This document shows, one piece after another, positions 1-5,360 of a stretch of 8,897 nt of DNA. How positions within the stretch are numbered: position 1 is the stretch's first letter; each line of letters starts with the position of its first letter. The DNA comes from Deltaproteobacteria bacterium (GTDB lineage: Bacteria > Desulfobacterota > GWC2-55-46 > DRQE01): assembly GCA_011371515.1 (NCBI GenBank), contig DRQE01000140.1:1-8897 (forward strand). The letters run 5' to 3'. The notes under the pieces were generated by a model. The model was not told where the DNA came from. It did not search any database and was given only the letters and a program-made list of their open reading frames with translations. The position numbers and the translations under genes are program-made.

Positions 1-972
1 GGCTATCTCGCAAAGAAGCTTGATTATATTTTTGAACTTGCTGGCCTTATTGTCGCTGACCAGTTCGTTTTTAAGATATTCGAGCACCTGATACAGATTC
101 TGGCGAGAGGCATCTGGCACACTGAAGGGAGTACCGGCAAGGACGGCGTTAAGGAGTTTATCCTTTACATTATCTATAAGGGTACTGTCTGATGCGTAGG
201 TATCAAGTGCATCTATAAGGTCCTTTACCTGTGATGGTGCTGCAGGGTCAAGGGACTTTATACCTATACTGGCACCGGAGCGCTCAAGCTTACCCTTGAT
301 GTCTTTGTATCTTATGTCCTTCTTGAGCGATGCCCTCAGAAATGGCGTATATGCTGCGCCATACTTAAGGTTGCTCGTTCCTATGCCGTTTCGGAAGTTT
401 TCCACCTGTGTGTCGAAGTCGCTGGTGCTGTCATACTCTTTGAGGTCCAGTATGGCGAACCTGTCCTTAAGCTCACCACACTGCTTAAGTGCCTCTTTTT
501 GCAGGTTGTAGAAGTCGTCGTCACCAAGAAGCACGGCGTCTGGAAAAACGATGAGTGTGGGCTCGTCTTCCTTTTCAAGGGCTTGCAGCCCTTCACTGAA
601 CCTCTCTTTGGCTACGCCGCCATCGCTGTAGGAGCCCACCGACACTATGTAGCAATCTCCACCACCGTTTGCAAAGAAGAGCTGCATGCTGTGGTATAGA
701 TAGAACCTTGGGCTTATGGTTGCGCTCTTGAAGGAGTTATTGCTGTCCAGCTCTACCTTGCTTATGCTGAGTGGAGGGGGCCCACCAAAGTATGTTTCAA
801 ACTCGAGCATGGAGGAAATCTTCTTCGGTTTTTTACGCAGGTCTTCGGGGGTCTTCTCCTCTGCCTTCTCCGTGTAGCCTATGAAGGCAGGTATGGCAGT
901 TTCTACCTGTGCTATCGATGGCGGGAATATGGATTTCTCCTCAACATAAACGCCTGGGGTCTTGAATGCCAT
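1..972 (-). CDS. Contractile tail sheath protein of an extracellular contractile injection system (C-terminus outside window)
   Basis: Sheath subunit that polymerises around the inner tube of a phage-tail-like particle and contracts to drive the tube into a target. The visible 324 residues read without a stop from an ATG at 972 to the window edge. The N-terminus (FKTPGVYVEE, then PPSIAQVETAIPAFIGYTEKA-like sequence to residue 37) is the hallmark arm of eCIS and phage sheaths that links neighbouring subunits. FFANGGGDCYIVSVG (99-113) and KYGAAYTPFL (203-212) are further conserved sheath segments. From about 215 to the edge the sequence is polar and looks helical, unlike the conserved C-terminal sheath core, which has not begun by residue 324. 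This is therefore a long-form sheath with an inserted domain. An SD sequence AAAGGAGG at 978-985 supports the start. It follows the 348-residue gene by 14 bases in the same operon. Family assignment is firm; the exact eCIS subtype is not. Confidence 0.93.
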   Translation of the reverse strand, partial: MAFKTPGVYVEEKSIFPPSIAQVETAIPAFIGYTEKAEEKTPEDLRKKPKKISSMLEFETYFGGPPPLSISKVELDSNNSFKSATISPRFYLYHSMQLFFANGGGDCYIVSVGSYSDGGVAKERFSEGLQALEKEDEPTLIVFPDAVLLGDDDFYNLQKEALKQCGELKDRFAILDLKEYDSTSDFDTQVENFRNGIGTSNLKYGAAYTPFLRASLKKDIRYKDIKGKLERSGASIGIKSLDPAAPSQVKDLIDALDTYASDSTLIDNVKDKLLNAVLAGTPFSVPDASRQNLYQVLEYLKNELVSDNKASKFKNIIKLLCEIA

Positions 973-977
973 AACAT

Positions 978-985
978 CCTCCTTT
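978..985 (-). promoter_or_regulatory. Shine-Dalgarno site of the sheath gene
   Basis: The minus strand reads AAAGGAGG, five bases before the ATG at 972. It is the strongest SD in the operon, fitting a subunit needed in many copies. It lies wholly between the stop of the upstream gene and the sheath start. Confidence 0.8.
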
Positions 986-986
986 G

Positions 987-2033
987 TTATTTGATTGTTA
1001 GATAGATTATGGATTTAAGCCCACTGTCATCCTTTATGAGTCTGCGCACATCAGGGTTGGGCAATGTCTTCAAGATAATCCTTCTTTCCTCTGCCGAGGG
1101 CTCCTCCACAAGTTTTATAGTCTTGTATGGCTCTTCTTTGAGCTCTATAGGAGTCTCAGAGGTAAACTCCACGAGCCTTTCCGCCCCCGTGCCAGACACT
1201 GTTTTCGAAAATCTCACCGGTGCATCAACTATTTTGAGCTTCGTGGCATCTATGTTGTTAAGGCTTCCAGAGGTCTTAAGGTTTATCCTGTATGTCCAGT
1301 TTATCTCTCTTGAAGAAAACTCCACTCTGAAGGTGTGTTCGTCTCTACCATCACCAAGCAGGCTCGAAGTAAAACGCACCACTACGAACCCAAAAGGCGC
1401 TGGCTTAAGGCTATCGGCTGTTATAAATACACTGTCCTCTTTCACCATGGCGCCAGAGCTATTGTATGCCTTTATCCTGTAGAGCCCTTCGGGACAACCT
1501 GTCATGTCTATGGTGATTCTCTCTTCTTCGGGTTTCAATATGTTGCCAAAGACCACCCTGTCCTTTCTGTCGTATACAAAGATTGTGGATGCCTCAAGCC
1601 CCTCAAGGCTGTATTTGACAACCTTTCCCGAAACCCTTACGGGCTCTGAAAGCCTTCCGCTGTGGACAATCACTGTGCCATCTGCACCAACAGGTGAGGT
1701 ATCACTGTTTTCAAATACAAAAACACTTGCAGGATGAACCTTCTCGAGCTCAACATCTGTTATGTTCCAGAAGAAGGGGTTGTCAAGAAGAATCTTGAAT
1801 ACAAAGGCGGTGCCCTCTTTTACCTGCACAATGGGTTTAAGGCTACCCTCTTCTTTCTTGAGCTCCCTTACTACCTGCCCACCCATGGAGGTCTCCTTGA
1901 AAAGCAGCCTGTTGCCCTTGAGTAGCCTGCCACACTCCTCTGTTGGCTCAAGGCGTATGCCCGAGCAGACCCTGTTTGTGTAATAGTTGTGTAAGAACTC
2001 TATTGTAAATATCCTGCCGAAGTAATAGCTCAT
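987..2033 (-). CDS. Unrecognised 348-residue eCIS structural protein between cap and sheath genes
   Basis: I cannot name this protein. It lies between a DUF4255 cap gene (8-base gap) and the sheath gene (14-base gap), so it very probably belongs to the injection particle. There is no signal peptide or membrane segment. The first 60 residues (FTIEFLHNYYTN, then IRLEPTEECGRLLKGNRLLFKE) look like a compact module of the kind I associate with uncharacterised proteins encoded beside eCIS caps. Residues 65-220 are rich in alternating hydrophobic positions, suggesting beta sandwiches. VKYSLEGLEASTIFVYD and CPEGLYRIKAYNSSG look like carboxypeptidase-regulatory-like or Ig-like strands. A C-terminal part has FRVEFSSREINWTYRINL (235-252) and ends in a hydrophobic strand (SIIYLTIK). 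The start is an ATG at 2033 with only a weak purine-rich SD (AAAAAGA), so translation may be coupled to the upstream gene. A cap adaptor or sheath-end protein is a reasonable guess; a cargo protein is less likely given its position. Confidence 0.85.
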   Translation of the reverse strand: MSYYFGRIFTIEFLHNYYTNRVCSGIRLEPTEECGRLLKGNRLLFKETSMGGQVVRELKKEEGSLKPIVQVKEGTAFVFKILLDNPFFWNITDVELEKVHPASVFVFENSDTSPVGADGTVIVHSGRLSEPVRVSGKVVKYSLEGLEASTIFVYDRKDRVVFGNILKPEEERITIDMTGCPEGLYRIKAYNSSGAMVKEDSVFITADSLKPAPFGFVVVRFTSSLLGDGRDEHTFRVEFSSREINWTYRINLKTSGSLNNIDATKLKIVDAPVRFSKTVSGTGAERLVEFTSETPIELKEEPYKTIKLVEEPSAEERRIILKTLPNPDVRRLIKDDSGLKSIIYLTIK

Positions 2034-2041
2034 CGGTCTTT

Positions 2042-2644
2042 TTACAATCCGTCCATCCTTATCTCTTTTACGAACGGTGCGGTTGGAGCTTCTTCAACCT
2101 CTCTTATGGTAAGCATCCGTATCTTGTAGAGCACATGGGGTAGAAGTTTTGCTCCAAGGGCTCCCCAGAGATGATTCTGCTGCTCGAGGTTGAGGGTTAC
2201 AAGCTCTGCTATGAGCCTGTCTATACCCGCATCGAGCTCAGGGGAGTTGTGGTGCGTGAAGACAGGCTTTTGCTGGAAAAAACCCACCACCTTTGAGATA
2301 AGCCAGAGACAGTTCTGATACCGCTCCTTCTCGTCCATGGTGGAGAAGGCGCTGAAAAGCACATAGAGGTTAAGCTTTATCTCAGGGTTTATTATGTCCA
2401 CAGAGTTGTCAGGATTCTTAAGATAGGGCAGCTGAGCCTTGCCTGTGGTCTCTTCTTCCACATTGACGAGGGTTATTATTATGTTATCCCGCTTTGTATC
2501 ATCGTTTCTGGTTATTACCAGCTCACCCTGCTGGTCTACGATGTCAGAGAGGACTGCCGTCTCCTTGTCCCTGTATCTGGGCTCCTTTCTGCCAAGAAAT
2601 GCATTCAGTTCGTCTTTTATAAGAGAAAGGGCTTCCTTAATCAT
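2042..2644 (-). CDS. DUF4255 / Pvc16 N-terminal family tail cap (terminator) protein
   Basis: Homologue of Afp16/Pvc16, the protein that caps the distal end of the tube and sheath and sets the end of assembly in eCIS particles. The 200 residues match the Pvc16 N-terminal (DUF4255) domain from end to end: IKEALSLIKDELNAFL at the N-terminus, NIIITLVNVEEETTGK (54-69), INPEIKLNLYVLFSAF (85-100), YQNCLWLISKVVGFFQQKPVF (109-129) and NHLWGALGAKLLPHVLYKIRML (157-178). It lacks the longer C-terminal region of the roughly 300-residue Afp16, as do many short family members. The ATG at 2644 is chosen because it precedes the conserved first helix and has GGGG nine bases upstream. The reading frame stays open for 37 more codons upstream but offers no ATG, GTG or TTG. 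It is the first gene of the eCIS operon; in Afp/PVC loci the cap gene is last, so the order here is of a different type. Confidence 0.9.
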   Translation of the reverse strand: MIKEALSLIKDELNAFLGRKEPRYRDKETAVLSDIVDQQGELVITRNDDTKRDNIIITLVNVEEETTGKAQLPYLKNPDNSVDIINPEIKLNLYVLFSAFSTMDEKERYQNCLWLISKVVGFFQQKPVFTHHNSPELDAGIDRLIAELVTLNLEQQNHLWGALGAKLLPHVLYKIRMLTIREVEEAPTAPFVKEIRMDGL

Positions 2645-2680
2645 AATAGATAACCCCGCCTTCCTGGCAAAAGGCTGGAC

Positions 2681-2717
2681 CTCAGGGTCTTCTTTGGCTA
2701 TGCCACCAACCCCTGAG
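2681..2717 (-). promoter_or_regulatory. Potential hairpin in the eCIS leader RNA
   Basis: CTCAGGG and CCCTGAG (2711-2717 and 2681-2687) form a perfect 7-base-pair stem. It encloses a smaller TGGC/GCCA stem with a 3-base loop (2695-2705). It is followed by gcctt/aaggc arms (2658-2662, 2671-2675), which overlap the GGCGGGG ribosome-binding segment before the ATG at 2644. This arrangement could regulate translation of the cap gene. No known riboswitch class is identified. Confidence 0.4.
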
Positions 2718-2795
2718 CATCCTGCACGCCCTGACGAGACACTTCTATTTAAAAATTACCTGATTGGTGAATATGGTTAAATAAATTTTAAAAGG

Positions 2796-2824
2796 GTTTT
2801 ACCATTATTTACATTGCCTGTCAA
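2796..2824 (-). promoter_or_regulatory. Probable sigma-70 promoter of the eCIS operon
   Basis: On the minus strand, TTGACA (2824-2819) matches the -35 consensus perfectly. A 17-base spacer follows, then TAAAAC (2801-2796), a 4 of 6 match to the -10. Transcription would start near 2789. The strong -35 with a weak -10 leaves room for an activator, but no operator is identifiable. Confidence 0.5.
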
Positions 2825-2908
2825 GACCAAAAAGGCTCTTGCCAAAAACCTGTGCACACATGGAGGGCTACACCTTACAGGGTGCTCCATTCAGGTTGCA
2901 GCAGTTGT

Positions 2909-2935
2909 GATTTAGAGCTGTAAACAGGCTAAATC
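2909..2935 (-). repeat. Inverted repeat just downstream of the radical SAM gene
   Basis: GATTTAG (2909-2915) and CTAAATC (2929-2935) are exact inverted copies; between them CTG and CAG can extend the hairpin around a TAAA loop. It begins 14 bases after the stop of the radical SAM gene. There is no T-tract on the minus side, so it is not a standard intrinsic terminator. It could be a 3'-end stabiliser or a Rho-linked structure. Confidence 0.4.
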
Positions 2936-2948
2936 GCTGGGCTTTTAG

Positions 2949-4046
2949 CTATTCGTAATAGTCGCCCAGAAGGTGGGTATTGCCCACATTGACCCTTCTT
3001 AATCCCTGTGAAAGGGCGGCCTCCCTGCATCTTTTGGCGTGTGTGCGGGAGGTAGGTGGAAGGTCCTTGAGGTGGTGTGAGGGATAGAAGGCAAGCAGCG
3101 AGTAAGGTATATCTGGGTCTATGTCTGCTATGAATCGGGCTATAGCCTCTACCTCTTCTGTGTCCACATAGCCCGGCACAAGAAGTGTGCTTGCGGCAAG
3201 AAGGGGTGGCTCTTTGCGCTTTTTTACGAGCTCTCCTATGCGAGAAAAATTCTCGAAGGTCCTTCTGTTGGTAACCCCAGTAAGGGCAATGTGGAGGCTT
3301 TCGGTGTATGCCTTGAGGTCGAACTTAACGGTGCCACCTGTTTTAAGAGACACATCTGCCATCTTCACGCACAGGGCTTTGTCCATGGAGCCGTTTGTCT
3401 CCCAGCATATCCTCAGTATGGGCAGCCTTTTCATCCGTTGAGCCGCCTCGCAGGTCCTCAGAGCGTGGAGTATCTGGCAGGTGGGGTCTCCTCCAAAAAA
3501 ACATATACAACTCGTCTTGCCATCCACACAGCGGGCAAGGTCTTCGCTTCTTACATAGCGTTGCTCAAAAACACCCTTCTTCCACTGCCAGTTCTGGCAG
3601 AAAAGACAATCGAAGGTGCCACCGTTATATAATACCGCAAGGTTTCTGTAGCCCCACTCGCCGTCCCTGCTTACGGCATAACGGGGGTATCCACATCCTG
3701 TGGTTGCAGCACAGACCCATGCTGCCACACAATTTGTGGGCAGCTGGTCGTAGTACCATGTAAAGTTGCCTCCTTCAAGAAGCCTTCCTCCGCTGTTCAG
3801 CCTCATTCCGCAGTATCCCCTTCTGCCCTCTCCGATGATACAGCCGTTAACACAGAGGTTACACCTCACCCCACCCTCGTCTCTGGGAGGCTCTTCTGGA
3901 AGCCCACTCAACCCCCTCGTGGTACGGTGGACCGCCTTAATGTGGCTCAACACCTCTTCGCTACCCTCTTTTATGCACCCCGCGCAAACACCGAGTGCCT
4001 CTGATATGAGCGGTGAGCTCGCCTTACAGAAAAGACACCCTGCCAT
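2949..4046 (-). CDS. PflA-like radical SAM protein (COG1180 type) lacking the first cluster cysteine
   Basis: Belongs to the pyruvate-formate-lyase-activating-enzyme-like radical SAM proteins that carry extra N-terminal cysteine motifs. Substrate unknown; cytoplasmic. Visible parts: CxxC pairs at C4/C7 and C21/C24 (zinc-ribbon-like), CNLCVNGC plus C79 (62-79), the subgroup motif DQLPTNCVAAWVC (100-112), GGTFDCLFCQNW (142-153), SAM-binding GGDPT (185-189), RICWETNGS (212-220), KFDLKAY (241-247) and LLVPGYVDTEEV (288-299). In this subgroup the cluster loop normally reads CxFxCLFCQNW. Here the first ligand position is Gly143 (codon GGC, 3618-3620) while Cys147 and Cys150 are kept. A single T-to-G change from TGC would explain it, so it may be a real loss or a base error. 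Length and all other motifs are intact. The ATG at 4046 has GAGGGG six bases upstream. The eCIS genes follow on the same strand after 304 bases with their own promoter, so no functional link is implied. Confidence 0.88.
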   Translation of the reverse strand: MAGCLFCKASSPLISEALGVCAGCIKEGSEEVLSHIKAVHRTTRGLSGLPEEPPRDEGGVRCNLCVNGCIIGEGRRGYCGMRLNSGGRLLEGGNFTWYYDQLPTNCVAAWVCAATTGCGYPRYAVSRDGEWGYRNLAVLYNGGTFDCLFCQNWQWKKGVFEQRYVRSEDLARCVDGKTSCICFFGGDPTCQILHALRTCEAAQRMKRLPILRICWETNGSMDKALCVKMADVSLKTGGTVKFDLKAYTESLHIALTGVTNRRTFENFSRIGELVKKRKEPPLLAASTLLVPGYVDTEEVEAIARFIADIDPDIPYSLLAFYPSHHLKDLPPTSRTHAKRCREAALSQGLRRVNVGNTHLLGDYYE

Positions 4047-4070
4047 GGCTTACCCCTCAACCCTTTTAGA

Positions 4071-4099
4071 TTGATTCCCCATGCACGATGTATTATAAT
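4071..4099 (+). promoter_or_regulatory. Sigma-70 promoter of the DUF3592-like gene
   Basis: TTGATT (4071-4076), a 17-base spacer and a perfect TATAAT (4094-4099). The predicted transcription start near 4106 is only about four bases before the ATG at 4110, and no SD is present. The mRNA would be leaderless or nearly so. The upstream TTG at 4071, in the same frame, is the -35 element itself and not a plausible start codon. Confidence 0.65.
4092..4097 (-). promoter_or_regulatory. Candidate -10 element for the radical SAM gene
   Basis: The minus strand also reads TATAAT here, sharing bases with the plus-strand -10. A start near 4085 would give a leader of about 39 nt containing the GAGGGG SD, which is sensible. 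No good -35 is found at 16-18 bases, so the call rests on the -10 and position. Opposed polymerases would compete for this site. Confidence 0.35.
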
Positions 4100-4109
4100 T
4101 AATTTTAGC

Positions 4110-4637
4110 ATGGAAGACTTCAAAATTTCAAAGTTTCTTAAGGCTTTTTTCACTATCCACTGGGGTGGGATTTTTCTTCTTGCAGGGCTTTTGCACCTTG
4201 TGGTGGGAAGCTACTTTGCCTCATACATAGTGCTGCCCGAAAAATTCGGCATCCAGACAGAGGGCAGGGTGCTCGAAAAAAGGGCAGATAAGTTCATGCG
4301 AAGGGGTGTTACATACACAATAGTCTACTCATTTCAGGACTCCCAAGGCAACACCATAAAGGACTCCCGCATCGTGGCGCGCGAGTTCTTCGAAAAGGTC
4401 AAAGAAGGAGACCCCATAAGAACGAGCTATCTCAGCATGTTTCCCTCTTTCAACACCATAGAAGGAGTGCTGGGAACCATAAAGGTGATGGTGCTCTTCT
4501 ATGCCGGTGTGATCCTCACCATACTGGCTTTACTTGTGCTCGGTGTGGAGCTGAGAAAGGTGCGCGATAGCGAGCCCGATAACCTCTTCTCAAGACTTGA
4601 GGAAAGAGAACGGGCAAGAAGTCATCCCTCTTCCTGA
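4110..4637 (+). CDS. DUF3592-like membrane protein with two transmembrane segments
   Basis: A 175-residue inner-membrane protein of unknown function. A hydrophobic span at about 17-42 is followed by a soluble beta-rich segment (residues 50-118). Its pattern, GRVLEKRADKF, VTYTIVYSFQDSQGNTIKDSR and VKEGDPIRTSYLSMFP, resembles DUF3592 domains. A second span at about 123-146 follows, then a charged tail. Such proteins hold a small domain between two membrane helices; no enzymatic motif is seen. ATG 4110 is chosen because it lies just after the promoter and before the first span, though it has no SD. The 13-residue in-frame extension from TTG 4071 falls in the promoter. The last 16 bases overlap the 3' end of the opposing trmJ gene, and no terminator is visible between them. 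Confidence 0.72.
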   Translation: MEDFKISKFLKAFFTIHWGGIFLLAGLLHLVVGSYFASYIVLPEKFGIQTEGRVLEKRADKFMRRGVTYTIVYSFQDSQGNTIKDSRIVAREFFEKVKEGDPIRTSYLSMFPSFNTIEGVLGTIKVMVLFYAGVILTILALLVLGVELRKVRDSEPDNLFSRLEERERARSHPSS

Positions 4638-5356
4638 AACTTCCTCTCTATACGGGTAAGAATTCCCCTTATCATGTTGACCTCTTTCTTCATGAGCGAG
4701 GTCCTGCCGAATAGTTTCCTGAAGTTTCGCATAACACTTTCGAGAAGGAACTCTCCCCTTCTGTCGGGGTCTCCATAGCCAAGAAGCCTCAACACCCTTT
4801 CGAGGTGCTCGTACATCCTTTCCACATCTTCCTTTGGGCAGGCAACTATCCTGTGCTCTGCCTTCTTTCCGCTCATCATGAAAAGGTTGTGGCAGACAAC
4901 CATAACAGCGTGGGAAAGGTTCAAAGAAGGATATGCCTCGTCCGATGGTATCTCAAAGAGTATATCACAGCGCGAAAGCACGGGGTTTTCGAGCCCCCGG
5001 TCTTCTCTGCCGAAAAGTACTGCCACCCTGTTCCTTCGGCTTACATCGTAGATTAGGGGCAATGCCTCCTCCATGGTAAGAAGGGGTTCTCTGAACTTAC
5101 CCTTTCTTCTCGTGGTGCCTGCAACGAGCTTTACCCCCTCAAGTGCCTCGTCTATATCTCTACAGACCCGTGCCCTGAGTAAAAGGTCTTTTGCCTTGCA
5201 TGCCATCGAATAGGCATCGTCGTTTCTGAAGTCTGCGGGGTTTACGAGCACAAGGTTCTCAAACCCTGTATTCTTAAGAACCCTTGCGCAGCTACCCATG
5301 TTGTGGGCACCCTGAGGTTCGACAAGCACTATGTCCACATTGCTGAACTCGCTCAA
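4622..5356 (-). CDS. trmJ: TrmH/SpoU-family tRNA 2'-O-methyltransferase, TrmJ type
   Basis: SPOUT-fold enzyme that methylates the ribose 2'-OH of tRNA using S-adenosylmethionine. The TrmJ subgroup acts on position 32 of the anticodon loop. From the TTG start the protein has 244 residues, the usual TrmJ length. The N-terminus VDIVLVEPQGAHNMGSCARV contains the NxGxxAR RNA/SAM motif 1 with KNTGF following. Motif 2 is VAVLFGREDRGL and motif 3 is IPSDEAYPSLNLSHAVMVV, which form the trefoil knot. The C-terminal extension (FRKLFGRTSLMKKEVNMIRGILTRIERK) is the TrmJ-specific helical domain. TTG 5356 is preferred over longer alternatives because it lies four bases after the stop of the FAD gene and has GAGAGGG nine bases upstream. 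An upstream ATG at 5479 would overlap that gene by 119 bases with a non-homologous extension. GTG 5335 is another possible start. Translationally coupled in an operon with the FAD gene. Confidence 0.88.
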   Translation of the reverse strand: MSEFSNVDIVLVEPQGAHNMGSCARVLKNTGFENLVLVNPADFRNDDAYSMACKAKDLLLRARVCRDIDEALEGVKLVAGTTRRKGKFREPLLTMEEALPLIYDVSRRNRVAVLFGREDRGLENPVLSRCDILFEIPSDEAYPSLNLSHAVMVVCHNLFMMSGKKAEHRIVACPKEDVERMYEHLERVLRLLGYGDPDRRGEFLLESVMRNFRKLFGRTSLMKKEVNMIRGILTRIERKFQEEG

Positions 5357-5360
5357 CTTT

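Larger units (their letters stand above)
2645..2948 (-). other. 304-base gap: 3' region of the radical SAM gene, then promoter and leader of the eCIS operon
   Basis: No gene is seen here. Nearest the radical SAM stop lies an imperfect inverted repeat (2909-2935). The middle holds a promoter with a perfect TTGACA (2796-2824), followed by an AT-rich stretch (2741-2815). The last 100 bases before the cap gene are GC-richer and can form two RNA hairpins. The leader would be about 145 nt. The gap and the internal promoter imply that the eCIS operon is transcribed separately from the radical SAM gene. Confidence 0.6.

Noticed and set aside
296..1983. Plus-strand open frames across the eCIS genes
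   Set aside because: They lie opposite well-supported minus-strand genes, have no SD sites and give peptides without family features.
2645..2790. c-di-GMP (GEMM) riboswitch in the eCIS leader
   Set aside because: Only the last few bases before the start resemble GEMM; the conserved ligand-binding core and the paired outer stem are not found by eye.
2826..2850. Possible terminator on the minus strand: GGC-AAGA-GCC followed by TTTTT
   Set aside because: The stem is only three base pairs and lies over 100 bases after the radical SAM stop; too weak to call.
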